Positions 26,889 to 36,519 of a stretch of DNA of 64,000 nucleotides are shown here, piece after piece (position 1 is the stretch's first letter; every line of letters begins with the position of its first letter). Source of the DNA: Bacteroidota bacterium (lineage in GTDB: Bacteria > Bacteroidota > Bacteroidia > Chitinophagales > Chitinophagaceae); contig JAFDXI010000042.1 of assembly GCA_018268035.1 (NCBI GenBank), forward strand, positions 1-64,000. Direction: 5' to 3'. The position numbers and the translations under genes are program-made. The notes under the pieces were generated by a model. The model worked only from the letters and a program-made list of their open reading frames with translations. It had not been told where the DNA came from and searched no databases.

Positions 26889-28757
26889 ATGTTTCCAGAA
26901 TATGATGCAATAGTAGTGGGTGCAGGACACGCCGGTTGTGAGGCTGCTGCAGCTGCTGCCAATATGGGTAGCAGAGTTCTTTTAGTTACAATGAACTTGC
27001 AAACTATCGCCCAAATGAGTTGCAACCCGGCAATGGGAGGAATAGCTAAAGGCCAGATTGTAAGAGAAATAGATGCCTTAGGCGGATACAGTGCCATCAT
27101 AACTGATAAAAGCCTTATTCAATTCAGGATGTTGAATAAAAGTAAGGGTCCAGCCATGTGGAGCCCAAGAGCTCAAAGTGATAGAATGTTATTTGCAGCA
27201 GAATGGAGAAGCCAACTTGAAAAAATACAAAATATTGATTTTTATCAGGATACTGTAAAGAACATTATTGTAAAAAACAAAAAAGCTATTGGTGTAATTA
27301 CTGGCCTGGGGCATACCATCTATTGCAAATCTGTAATACTTACGAGTGGTACATTTCTGAATGGTAAAATTCATATTGGAGAAAAAAACTTTGGAGGTGG
27401 CAGAATTGCAGAAAAAAACTCCACAGGCATTACAGAGCAGTTAGTTGAATTAGGTTTTGAAAGCAATCGCTTAAAAACAGGTACACCACCAAGAATTGAT
27501 GGCAGAAGTTTGAACTATGAAGCAATGGAGCTGCAGGAAGGGGATAAGCAGATAACCGGATTTTCATACTTAAATATCCCTAAGATTGAAGCAAGCAAAC
27601 AATTACCCTGTCATATAACTTACACGAATGCTGCTGTCCATGAAAGTCTTAAAAAAGGTTTTGATAAAAGCCCCATGTTTGCAGGCAGGATAGAAGGCCG
27701 TGGTCCAAGATATTGTCCAAGTATTGAAGATAAAATCAACCGGTTTGCAGAAAGAGACAGGCATCAGATTTTCGTAGAACCCGAAGGATTTAATACAGTT
27801 GAAATTTATGTGAACGGTTTTTCTACCTCACTGCCTGAAGAAATACAATACGAAGCCATCAGGAAAATGCCGGGGTTTGAACAAGCTAAAATGTTCAGAC
27901 CTGGTTATGCCATCGAATATGATTATTTCCCGCCAACTCAACTTAAGCACAGTTTAGAAACAAAACTTATTGATAATTTATTTTTTGCAGGTCAAATAAA
28001 TGGTACTACCGGATACGAAGAAGCCGCCTGCCAGGGCATAATGGCTGGTATCAATGCACACTTAAAAATCATTGATAATCAATCATTTATATTAAACAGA
28101 GATGAAGCTTATATCGGAGTATTAATAGATGACCTCATCAGTAAAGGCACTGACGAACCTTATAGGATGTTTACCAGCAGGGCTGAATTCAGAACTTTAT
28201 TAAGACAGGATAATGCAGACCTTCGCTTAACAGAAAAGAGCTATAGGATGGGTTTGGCCAGTCAGGAAAGAATGAATAAAGTGATTGAAAAAAGGGACGC
28301 AGTACTAAACATTAAATCACTTCTCCAAAACATTACTCTCAGCCCGGATGAAGTCAACACCTACCTTCAAAAAGTTGGTTCATCTGCAATTGAAGAAAAA
28401 CAAAAAGCATTAAAACTTTTATTGAGACCTGATGTTGCTCTCACTGAGATGATCAAACATATTGATGCTATTTCAATGCACCTTAAAACTTTTCCAAAAG
28501 ATTCAATAGAACAGGCAGAAATACAAGTAAAATACGAAAGGTATATTGAAAAGGAGCAGGAACTGGCAAACCGTATGTCAACGATGGAAAATATTTTGAT
28601 ACCAGATACTTTTAATTATGACAAAATATCTGCGTTGAGTGCAGAAGCTCTTCAAAAATTTAAAAAAATTAAACCCAGGACTTTAGGCCAGGCCAGTAGA
28701 ATTTCAGGTGTCAATCCAAGTGATGTGCAAATCCTAATGGTATATATGGGCAGGTAA
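26889..28757 (+). CDS. mnmG: tRNA uridine-34 carboxymethylaminomethyl-modifying enzyme MnmG
   Basis: The FAD-binding subunit (GidA) that with MnmE modifies the wobble uridine of several tRNAs. It has 622 residues, the normal length. The Rossmann motif is VVGAGHAGCEAA (residues 9-20). Other hallmarks are MSCNPAMGGIAKGQIVREID with the catalytic cysteine, GTPPRIDGRS, RGPRYCPSIEDK with the second cysteine and FFAGQINGTTGYEEAACQG. The C-terminal helical domain includes ERYIEKEQELANRM and the end LGQASRISGVNPSD. It lies directly behind a parS site; in many bacteria this gene is close to the origin. Confidence 0.97.
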   Translation: MFPEYDAIVVGAGHAGCEAAAAAANMGSRVLLVTMNLQTIAQMSCNPAMGGIAKGQIVREIDALGGYSAIITDKSLIQFRMLNKSKGPAMWSPRAQSDRMLFAAEWRSQLEKIQNIDFYQDTVKNIIVKNKKAIGVITGLGHTIYCKSVILTSGTFLNGKIHIGEKNFGGGRIAEKNSTGITEQLVELGFESNRLKTGTPPRIDGRSLNYEAMELQEGDKQITGFSYLNIPKIEASKQLPCHITYTNAAVHESLKKGFDKSPMFAGRIEGRGPRYCPSIEDKINRFAERDRHQIFVEPEGFNTVEIYVNGFSTSLPEEIQYEAIRKMPGFEQAKMFRPGYAIEYDYFPPTQLKHSLETKLIDNLFFAGQINGTTGYEEAACQGIMAGINAHLKIIDNQSFILNRDEAYIGVLIDDLISKGTDEPYRMFTSRAEFRTLLRQDNADLRLTEKSYRMGLASQERMNKVIEKRDAVLNIKSLLQNITLSPDEVNTYLQKVGSSAIEEKQKALKLLLRPDVALTEMIKHIDAISMHLKTFPKDSIEQAEIQVKYERYIEKEQELANRMSTMENILIPDTFNYDKISALSAEALQKFKKIKPRTLGQASRISGVNPSDVQILMVYMGR

Positions 28758-28827
28758 TAATATCTTTAACCTTTTAGTTACATAGAAATCTTGAGCTGTT
28801 TGTAATATTACAACTCAACTTAATAAT

Positions 28828-29568
28828 TTGAAGCCACTGTATTTTCTCTTTGGTTTAATTTTTTTATCTATTGCCGCTAATAGTCAAACAACTATCAGTG
28901 GTACAGTTTCCGATTATTTTAGCAAACAACCTCTTACTGCAGTAACTGTTCAAACAAGTTCTGGTCATTATTCTATCAGTGATACATTAGGAAGATACCA
29001 TATCACTACAGAAGCTAAAGACTCAATCTGGTTTTCTTACCTTAATAAACAAACGAGGAAATATACAGTTGACACAATTACACATCCAAATAATTTTGAT
29101 ATCGCTTTATATGTAGATGTACGATGGTTACCGGATGTAAAAGTAAGGACACCAAACTATAAACTGGATTCAATTGAAAACAGGCAGACTTATGCAAAAG
29201 CTTTTAATTATCACAAACCCACTTTAAAAATAGTTAAACCTGATAACGCATATAACAACACAGGCATTCCCAGTGCAGTAGGCTTAGACCTTGATGAACT
29301 TATCAATGCTTTTCGGTTTAAAAGAAACAGGCAAATGCTTGCTTTTCAACAAAGACTTATATCAGACGAACAAAATAAATATATAGACCATCGTTACACT
29401 AAATACCTAGTAAAAAGACTTACCAATCTTGATGGCGAAGAGCTCACTAAATTTATGGACTTCTATAGGCCAGGATATGACGAAATACTCATGATGAATG
29501 ATCTTGAATTAGGTTATTATATTGAGCAATGTTTTAAAAACTATGAGTTTTTGAAAAACCATAAATAG
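28828..29568 (+). CDS. Secreted protein with carboxypeptidase-regulatory-like domain
   Basis: A 246-residue exported protein starting at a TTG, with signal peptide LYFLFGLIFLSIAANSQ. Residues 22-95 form a beta-sandwich of the CarboxypepD_reg-like type (TISGTVSDYFSKQPLTAVTV, then TSSGHYSISDTLGRYHITTE). The remainder, about 150 residues, is helical and charged with no known motif (FRFKRNRQMLAFQQRLISDE). It resembles many uncharacterised Bacteroidota proteins and converges with the acrB-like gene, 11 bases apart. Confidence 0.75.
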   Translation: MKPLYFLFGLIFLSIAANSQTTISGTVSDYFSKQPLTAVTVQTSSGHYSISDTLGRYHITTEAKDSIWFSYLNKQTRKYTVDTITHPNNFDIALYVDVRWLPDVKVRTPNYKLDSIENRQTYAKAFNYHKPTLKIVKPDNAYNNTGIPSAVGLDLDELINAFRFKRNRQMLAFQQRLISDEQNKYIDHRYTKYLVKRLTNLDGEELTKFMDFYRPGYDEILMMNDLELGYYIEQCFKNYEFLKNHK

Positions 29569-29579
29569 ACAAAAGTCAA

Positions 29580-32500
29580 TTAAACTCCTTGGTTTTGTTT
29601 TTTCAATCTTTTCCTGTAAGCAATTTTAGTGATTATTACATATAATACAGGAATAATAAATATTCCCAAAAATGTAGCAGCAAACATACCCCCCAAAACA
29701 GTCCAGCCTATTGTTGAACGAGCTGCAGCACCTGCTCCAGTAGCAAAGGCCAATGGTGCCACACCAAAAATAAAAGCCAATGAAGTCATCAATATCGGTC
29801 GCAGCCTTAGTTTCACAGCAGCCAATGTAGCCTGAATAACATCCATACCTTTATCTACACGTTCTTTAGCAAACTCAACAATCAGGATTGCATTTTTAGC
29901 TGCCAGTCCGATTAAAGTTATCAGACCAATCTGAGCATAAATGTTATTGGATAGACCAGGAAGTAAGTTTAAAATTAATATGGCACCAAAAGCACTCAAA
30001 GGCACGGCAAGTAAAACAGAAAAGGGCACACTCCAACTTTCATAAAGAGCGGCAAGAAAAAGAAAAGTAAATACAATAGACAGCGAAAAAATAATGATTT
30101 GTTTACTTCCTGCACTAACTTCTTCTCTTGTTAGCCCACCAAATTCATATCCATAGCCTTCAGGTAAAACTTTTGCTGCAGTTTCTCTTAATGCATTAAT
30201 TGCATCACCACTACTATATCCGGGTGCAGCATTTCCATTTATTTCAGCAGTACGGAATAAATTAAAATGCGAAATCACAGGAGCATTCTGTATATTTTTA
30301 TAACTTACTAATGTACTTAAAGGCACCATAGCTCCTTGCTGGTTACGCACATAATAACTTCCTATTTCCTGGATATTTTTTCTGTATGCGGTATCTGCCT
30401 GCGCAACCACCCTGAAATTTCTTCCATAAATAGTAAAATCATTCACATAACTACTGCCTAAATAAGTTGCCAGTGTGGAATAAACATCAGATACATTTAC
30501 ACCCATCTTCTCACATTTATCTCGGTCAACAGTAACTTTATATCCTGGTGTTTTAGCAGTGAAAAATGTAAATGCCCTGTCTATTTCCGGCCGTTTATTT
30601 AAAGCCGCAACAAAATTCTGAACTACATTCTCAAACTGTTCTATGCTGTCTGTACTTTGTTGTTGCTGCAACTCAAAAGTGAAACCGCCAGTTTGCCCCA
30701 AACCCGGTATTGCAGGCGGTGGTATCACCACAATTCGAGCTTGTTTAATGGATGCAAATTTTTTCTGTAGAGTTGCAATAATTGCATCCAACTGCTGGCT
30801 TTTATCTTTTCTTTCATCCCATGGCTTTAACATGGTAAATAAAGTACCACTGTTACTTTTATTTGAAAAAGTAACCACATTCAAACCTCCAATACCAGCA
30901 AAATGTGCTATACCTGGTGTAGATTTCATAATCCTCATCATTGAATCCAACACATCCAGGCTTCTTGTTGTTGATGACGCTTCAGGTATTTCGTAGGTAA
31001 CATATAACCTGCCATCATCTTCCTTAGGAATAAATGCTGTGGGCTTTGTTTTAAACAATAGAAATGTTCCAACAAAAATGCAAATTAATAAGATCACTAT
31101 ATACCGGGCATATTTAATAAAATAATTAACCCACCTGGTATAACGATTGGTAAAGCTGTCAAACCTGGTGTTGAAAACATTAAAAAACTTTTCAAAAATA
31201 CCCTTGGGTTTTCTTTGTTGATCATGTGGTTTTAAAAGTATTGAACACAATGCCGGTGTTAATGATAAAGCAACAAAGGCTGAAATCAAAACAGATATTG
31301 CAATAGTGATGGCAAACTGCTGATATAACCTGCCCACTATTCCCGGTATAAATCCAACCGGTACAAATACGGCAGCGAGAATCAATGCAATGGCTACTAC
31401 TGGCCCAGATATATCATTCATGGCTTTTTGAGTAGCTTCTTTTGCAGATAGCTTTTCATTATCAATATAATGTTGAACGGCTTCTACTACAACAATTGCA
31501 TCATCCACTACAATGCCTATTGCCAATACAAAACCAAACATGGTTAATGTGTTAATGGTAAATCCAAGTGGAATAAAAAATGCAAAAGTGCCAATGATGG
31601 AAACCGGAATTGCTAATACAGGTATTAATGTTGCCCTCCAGTTTTGTAGAAAAAGAAATACCACCAGTGTTACCAATAGTAGAGCTTCCAGCAATGTTCT
31701 TACCACCTCACTGATAGAAACTTTTACAACAGAAAATGATTCAAACGACACTATGTAATCCATGTCTTTTGGCAATGTTTTTTTCAAAACATCCATCTCT
31801 TTATAAATACCATCTGCTACTTGTAAAGCATTACTACCAGGAGCCTGATATACCAACAAGATTGATGCAGGATTACCATCCACAAAAGAATTACTGGCAT
31901 ACCTGAATTTTCCTAATTCCACTCTGGCAACATCTTTTAAATAAACAATAGCTCCGGTAGCAGGATTGGAACGAACTACAACTTTATTAAACTCATCTGC
32001 AGTACTCAGCCGGCTATTAGTAAGAACGGTATATTCAAAAGCCTGGTTGTTGTCTTGTGGCGGAGCGCCAACACTTCCTGCAGCCAATTGAATATTTTGT
32101 TGTTGCAATGATGCTATAACATCTTTTGTAGTTAACCCAAGTTGTGCAAGTTTATCGGGTTGCAACCATACACGCATACTAAAATCATCTGCAACAGTAA
32201 AAATATCCCCAACCCCAGGAACACGTAACAAAGCATCTCTAATATAAATATTAGTATAGTTATTTAGAAATGAAATGCCATGTGTACCATTTGGTGAATA
32301 GAGTGCAAGTACCATTAAAATACTTGGGTTCCTTTTACGTACTGTTATACCTAATTGTCTCACTTCTTCAGGTAAACGGGGCGTTGCAAAACTCACACGG
32401 TTTTGAACATCAAGTGTTGCAATATCCGGATTGGTTCCAATAGAAAAATATGCATTAATAGAAGACCGGCCATCACTGGTACTATTGCTTTGCATATACA

Positions 32501-32729
32501 TCATACCCGGTGAACCATTTACTTGTGTTTCAATAGGTGTTGTCACAGTTTGTTCAACTGTTAATGCATCTGCACCTGTAAAATTTCCGGTTATCTGTAT
32601 CTGAGGAGGAGTAATCTCAGGATATTGCCCCACAGGTAAATTTGTGATTGCCAATACACCTACTAATACAATAACAATTGAAACAACAATCGCTGTAACA
32701 GGCCTTCGAATAAAAGTATCTGCAATCAT
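29580..32729 (-). CDS. RND efflux permease, hydrophobe/amphiphile type (AcrB-like)
   Basis: A full-length 1049-residue AcrB-like permease, inner-membrane part of the second tripartite pump. It begins with the standard N-terminus MIADTFIRRPVTAIVVSIVI and has NLPVGQYPEITPPQI, the TM4 proton-relay aspartates in IGIVVDDAIVVVEAV, SLTPALCSILL and the C-terminal ILMTSLAFIFGVAPLAFATG. Such HAE-1 pumps move drugs, detergents or bile-like compounds. It is the last gene after tolC-like and acrA-like genes on the same strand. It contrasts with the first pump, which belongs to a different RND branch. Confidence 0.95.
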   Translation of the reverse strand: MIADTFIRRPVTAIVVSIVIVLVGVLAITNLPVGQYPEITPPQIQITGNFTGADALTVEQTVTTPIETQVNGSPGMMYMQSNSTSDGRSSINAYFSIGTNPDIATLDVQNRVSFATPRLPEEVRQLGITVRKRNPSILMVLALYSPNGTHGISFLNNYTNIYIRDALLRVPGVGDIFTVADDFSMRVWLQPDKLAQLGLTTKDVIASLQQQNIQLAAGSVGAPPQDNNQAFEYTVLTNSRLSTADEFNKVVVRSNPATGAIVYLKDVARVELGKFRYASNSFVDGNPASILLVYQAPGSNALQVADGIYKEMDVLKKTLPKDMDYIVSFESFSVVKVSISEVVRTLLEALLLVTLVVFLFLQNWRATLIPVLAIPVSIIGTFAFFIPLGFTINTLTMFGFVLAIGIVVDDAIVVVEAVQHYIDNEKLSAKEATQKAMNDISGPVVAIALILAAVFVPVGFIPGIVGRLYQQFAITIAISVLISAFVALSLTPALCSILLKPHDQQRKPKGIFEKFFNVFNTRFDSFTNRYTRWVNYFIKYARYIVILLICIFVGTFLLFKTKPTAFIPKEDDGRLYVTYEIPEASSTTRSLDVLDSMMRIMKSTPGIAHFAGIGGLNVVTFSNKSNSGTLFTMLKPWDERKDKSQQLDAIIATLQKKFASIKQARIVVIPPPAIPGLGQTGGFTFELQQQQSTDSIEQFENVVQNFVAALNKRPEIDRAFTFFTAKTPGYKVTVDRDKCEKMGVNVSDVYSTLATYLGSSYVNDFTIYGRNFRVVAQADTAYRKNIQEIGSYYVRNQQGAMVPLSTLVSYKNIQNAPVISHFNLFRTAEINGNAAPGYSSGDAINALRETAAKVLPEGYGYEFGGLTREEVSAGSKQIIIFSLSIVFTFLFLAALYESWSVPFSVLLAVPLSAFGAILILNLLPGLSNNIYAQIGLITLIGLAAKNAILIVEFAKERVDKGMDVIQATLAAVKLRLRPILMTSLAFIFGVAPLAFATGAGAAARSTIGWTVLGGMFAATFLGIFIIPVLYVIITKIAYRKRLKKQNQGV

Positions 32730-32839
32730 AGCCTTTCTTTCTTATTTGTCTTCAATTAAAAAAATGAAGCATTATTCTTTTGTATATTTTCCTTTCACCA
32801 GAACAGTGGAACATTTTACCTTTTGATTCATAACATACA

Positions 32840-33958
32840 TCAATGCCCATCTAAAGAATTAGTTAATTTCACAACTGCACCATCCCTTACTTTTTGCACA
32901 CCATCTGTAATTATTATTTCTCCTGGTTGTAAACCACTTTGAATAATAGTATTGCCATCAATATTCTTTCCCTTTACAATTTTTGTTTGAGCAACTCTAT
33001 TACTATCACCAACAACAAAAACAAAGTTTTCACCCATTTGTTCCATAATTGCTTTTGTAGGAATCATTAAAGCGTTAATAGCATCGGTTTTCACCCTCAC
33101 ATTACAAGTCATTCCAGGCTTCAGCATATTTTGAGGGTTGTCAAATTCAAGCCTTGCTTTTATTGTACCAGTTTGTGGATCAACTGCCCTGTCAATCAGT
33201 ACAATCTTCCCTGGTTCATCATAAATACTCCCATCAGGCAGTTGAATGGTAAAAACAGAGTCGGCAGGATTAGTTCCTTCCCTTTGTAATTTGGTAAACC
33301 GTGGAATTTCTTTTTCATCAAGTGCAAAATCAACAGCAAGCAATTTCTCGGCTGAAATTGTATTTAATACAGTACTACCAGGTGCCACCGCTGAACCAAG
33401 TTTTACCTGTGATATACCAATCACACCATCAAAAGGTGCATAAATTGTAGTATATCTTAAATTCGTTTGCACTGCTGATACATTAGCCTCCGCTGCTTTT
33501 ACCTGCATCTTAGCAGCATCAAGATCTGCCATAGCATTATCTACAATTTGTTTGGCAATCGCATCATCTTTATCCAACTCTATGTAGCGGTCTGCATTTT
33601 TTTGTGCTTTTTCAAGATTCGCTTTTGCTACATTTAAGTCTGCAACAGACTGGTTATAATTGCCCGCATATTGCTGTGCATCTATCTTATATAATTTTTG
33701 CCCTTTGGCTACATGCTGCCCATCCTCAAAATATATTTCAGTAATATAACCACTTACCTGTGCATGTATATCCACCTGGTTCAATGCATTCACTGTGCCT
33801 GGGTATTCTTCAAAATAAACAGCATTGACTTGTTTCGCTGTATCAACATTCACATCAATTGGTGGTGGTGCCTGCTGTTGCATTTTTGTATTTTTTTCAC
33901 CGCAGGATGCAAGCAGTAAAACAGAAGAAATGATAATGTTATGTATTGTAAGTTTCAT
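32840..33958 (-). CDS. RND periplasmic adaptor AcrA-like lipoprotein
   Basis: A 372-residue HlyD/AcrA-type adaptor with lipoprotein signal LLASCGEKN. It has the first lipoyl half near residues 60-85 (DIHAQVSGYITEIYFEDGQH), a hairpin of two long helices (about 100-165), the second half (TIYAPFDGVIGISQVKLGSA) and beta-barrel/membrane-proximal parts ending GDGVQKVRDG-like (IITDGVQKVRDGAVVKLT). It lies between the outer-membrane factor and permease genes. Confidence 0.93.
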   Translation of the reverse strand: MKLTIHNIIISSVLLLASCGEKNTKMQQQAPPPIDVNVDTAKQVNAVYFEEYPGTVNALNQVDIHAQVSGYITEIYFEDGQHVAKGQKLYKIDAQQYAGNYNQSVADLNVAKANLEKAQKNADRYIELDKDDAIAKQIVDNAMADLDAAKMQVKAAEANVSAVQTNLRYTTIYAPFDGVIGISQVKLGSAVAPGSTVLNTISAEKLLAVDFALDEKEIPRFTKLQREGTNPADSVFTIQLPDGSIYDEPGKIVLIDRAVDPQTGTIKARLEFDNPQNMLKPGMTCNVRVKTDAINALMIPTKAIMEQMGENFVFVVGDSNRVAQTKIVKGKNIDGNTIIQSGLQPGEIIITDGVQKVRDGAVVKLTNSLDGH

Positions 33959-33981
33959 ACTCCCAAACTTATTTTTTCCCT

Positions 33982-35301
33982 TTAATAATTTAAAATACCT
34001 AATGCTTTTTCAACATCAAGTTTACTGCTTAAAACAATATACAATGCATTGAGATAATTTATCTGTGTGGTTCGTAAATCACTTTCTGCAACTATCACTT
34101 CAAGGTAAGCTTTTACTCCGGCTTTATATTGCAGGTTGATGGTATTATAGACATCAGTTGCTAATTCAAGATTTTCCTGTTGTGTATAATAATCACTCAA
34201 AAATGATTTATATGTTGAAAGCGCCTGTGTGTATTCCGATTGGATTGAATCACGCAGCGATGTGAAATTATAATCTAATCTGTCCAACTGCAGGTTGGCA
34301 CTTCTTATTTGCCAGGTTCGTTTCCCTCCCTGGAAAATCGGGAAGTCCAAAGACAATCCAATATAAGATGATGGAAACTCCCTGCTATATAATTTTCCAA
34401 AATTGTTATTCGCAAAAGTGAGGTTATAATTGCCATAAGCTGAAATGGAAGGAATAAAACTCCATTTATAATAATTAAGATTGGATTGCAATAAACTCTT
34501 CTGTGTCTGAAGAATTTTATATTCGATACGATTAGAAAAATTAACCTCCTGAGTAGTATCAAAAAATATTTCATTTTTCAATTGCATACTGTCATACCTG
34601 AGTTGAAAAGAATCATTCTGCGGATAGCCCATCAATAATTTTAATACAGAAAACCTGGACTGCAATGATTCCTGGTATTGCTTTTTTTCTGCCAAAGCAT
34701 TGTTCAAAGAAATTTGTGCTCGTTGATAATCTGTTTTATCAACAATGCCTGCTTTGTATTGATTTTTTGCATCTTTTAAACTTCTTTCTAAACGCACAAT
34801 ATCCTGCTCAACTAAATCAATTTGTTGCTGTGAAAGCAATACGCCATAAAACGCTTTACTTACATTTAAGGCTACAAAAATTTTATTCTCTGTTGTAAAT
34901 TGATTCACTTGCGAACGCACATTATTTGCAGTTTTAGAAGCAAGCAAAACATCACGGTTAAATATATTTTGAGTTACTCCAAAATAAGCAGTAGAAAAAT
35001 TCTTCTGTGCTGTTGTAGTAGGAGTACCATTAATAACAGTAACAGGTGTCTGAAAATAATGCTGTAATGTATAGTTGAGGTTAAGCTGCGGATACCAGTC
35101 AGCCAATCTTGTTTTTATTTCAGCATTCACTATTTTTTCATCAATCAAAGACTGATTGATTGCAGGTAAATGTATTAATGCATATTGCACACATTGATTA
35201 AGTGTGGCATTAGTTAAAATTGAATCCTGCTTTTGCTGTGCCCTGGCTGAAAAAGCTAAAAAAATAAAAAATAAAAAATTAATTACCGGGTGCTTGCTCA
35301 T
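33982..35301 (-). CDS. TolC-family outer-membrane factor, second pump
   Basis: The channel of the second pump, first gene in transcription order. The ATG at 35301 gives 439 residues with a proper signal peptide (MSKHPVINFLFFIFLAFSARAQ); the longer reading from 35592 adds a hydrophobic, unlike-family extension and would overlap the divergent methyltransferase gene. Two OEP repeats are visible, for example LNQCVQYALIHLPAINQSL, then FPIFQGGKRTWQIRSANLQL and YKAGVKAYLEVIVAESDLRT. The adaptor gene starts 23 bases after its stop. Confidence 0.92.
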   Translation of the reverse strand: MSKHPVINFLFFIFLAFSARAQQKQDSILTNATLNQCVQYALIHLPAINQSLIDEKIVNAEIKTRLADWYPQLNLNYTLQHYFQTPVTVINGTPTTTAQKNFSTAYFGVTQNIFNRDVLLASKTANNVRSQVNQFTTENKIFVALNVSKAFYGVLLSQQQIDLVEQDIVRLERSLKDAKNQYKAGIVDKTDYQRAQISLNNALAEKKQYQESLQSRFSVLKLLMGYPQNDSFQLRYDSMQLKNEIFFDTTQEVNFSNRIEYKILQTQKSLLQSNLNYYKWSFIPSISAYGNYNLTFANNNFGKLYSREFPSSYIGLSLDFPIFQGGKRTWQIRSANLQLDRLDYNFTSLRDSIQSEYTQALSTYKSFLSDYYTQQENLELATDVYNTINLQYKAGVKAYLEVIVAESDLRTTQINYLNALYIVLSSKLDVEKALGILNY

Positions 35302-35510
35302 ACAATCATAAAACTTTCTGAGAACTGAGGTTAATACATTAATATATAAAAACCTTTTGATTAAAGAGAAACAAATGTAATAAATGAATTTAAACACTTG
35401 TTTAATTCTTTTGTTAAACGGTTTTTTTAAATAATGGTTCTCATAATTTATTCTTAACATTATGCTGTTTTCTTTAAAGTCTGATTTTATATTCTTCATA
35501 AAATAAAAAT

Positions 35511-36350
35511 ATGATAACAATGCAACCTGATAACACAGCAGTAAGAACAGCTTTATGGAGAGCATTACATGTTTTGCAGGATGAAAAACCATTTATAATT
35601 GAAGATACAATAGGATATAAATTAATCAAACCAAAACAAGGATGGGAAGAATATCCCGATATGAAATATACAAAGCGACTGCGTGCATCCATTGTTGCAC
35701 GTGCCCGCTTTATTGAAGATCTTGCAAAAGAACAAATAAGAATGGGCATAAATCAATATGTCCTACTCGGAGCCGGGCTTGATAGTTTTGCCCAACGTAA
35801 CCCGGAAATAACCGAGCAGGTTAATCTTTATGAAATTGACCAACCTGGCACTTTATTCTGGAAAGAAAAAAAACTTATTGAAAGTAATTACCATATACCC
35901 GGTAACCTTCATTTCGTTCCTGTTGACTTTGAAACAACATCATGGTGGGAAGAGCTGTTGAAAAATGGATTTGATATACACCAGCCCGCTATTGTTTCGT
36001 GTACAGGCGTTACACTCTATCTTACTAAAAAGTCAATAACTGATATGCTTAGAAAAACCATGCTATTCTCACCAGGTTCAACGATAGCAATAGCATTTTA
36101 TTTATCATTGGAAAATCTTGAAGAAGAAGACAAACCTTTAATGGAAATGGCAATTAAAGGAGCAGCAGCTTCAGGCACCCCCTTTTTAAGTTTTTACACT
36201 GAAGTTGAGATTGCAGAGCAGGCGAAAACAGTTGGATTAAAAAATATCAAAACAATTTCAACAAAGGATATGACTGAAAAATATTTTAAAAACAGGACAG
36301 ACAACCTTCTTCCGGCAAGCGGTGAATTTTTTCTCGTAGCACAAACATGA
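35511..36350 (+). CDS. SAM-dependent methyltransferase, leucine-carboxyl-methyltransferase (LCM) family
   Basis: A 279-residue class I methyltransferase. It shows YVLLGAGLDSFAQRNPE (SAM motif), LYEIDQPGTLFWKEKKL (acidic ribose-binding residue) and VSCTGVTLYLTKKSITDML, typical of the LCM/TIGR00027 family that methylates carboxyl groups of small molecules. The target is unknown. Two starts, 35511 and 35520, are possible. It is divergent from the second efflux operon; the shared 209-bp gap could hold both promoters. Confidence 0.85.
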   Translation: MITMQPDNTAVRTALWRALHVLQDEKPFIIEDTIGYKLIKPKQGWEEYPDMKYTKRLRASIVARARFIEDLAKEQIRMGINQYVLLGAGLDSFAQRNPEITEQVNLYEIDQPGTLFWKEKKLIESNYHIPGNLHFVPVDFETTSWWEELLKNGFDIHQPAIVSCTGVTLYLTKKSITDMLRKTMLFSPGSTIAIAFYLSLENLEEEDKPLMEMAIKGAAASGTPFLSFYTEVEIAEQAKTVGLKNIKTISTKDMTEKYFKNRTDNLLPASGEFFLVAQT

Positions 36351-36365
36351 TGATACATCATTTTT
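36347..36365 (+). terminator. Short terminator hairpin after the methyltransferase
   Basis: ATGATG-ATA-CATCAT followed by TTTTT. The stem overlaps the stop codon and is only 6 bp, so termination is possible but weak. Confidence 0.35.
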
Positions 36366-36519
36366 GCAAATTGCAATTAATTAGCCCTCTTCTTATCAAA
36401 AGTCTATAATTATCTTTTATTCAGCATTATCATTAAACTTTACAAGTTTTGTTAGATACATTATATTGAACAAACAGAGAATTTATCTATTTTTATTTTT
36501 CAACGATTGAAATAAAAAC

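Noticed and set aside
33982-35592. 536-residue reading of the second TolC-like protein
   Set aside because: The first 97 residues are not family-like and overlap the divergent methyltransferase start; the ATG at 35301 gives a proper signal peptide.
35698-35703. CACGTG core as a further parS
   Set aside because: Flanking bases (TTG and CCC) do not match parS; it is ordinary coding sequence. The same holds for the CACGTG at 38513-38518.
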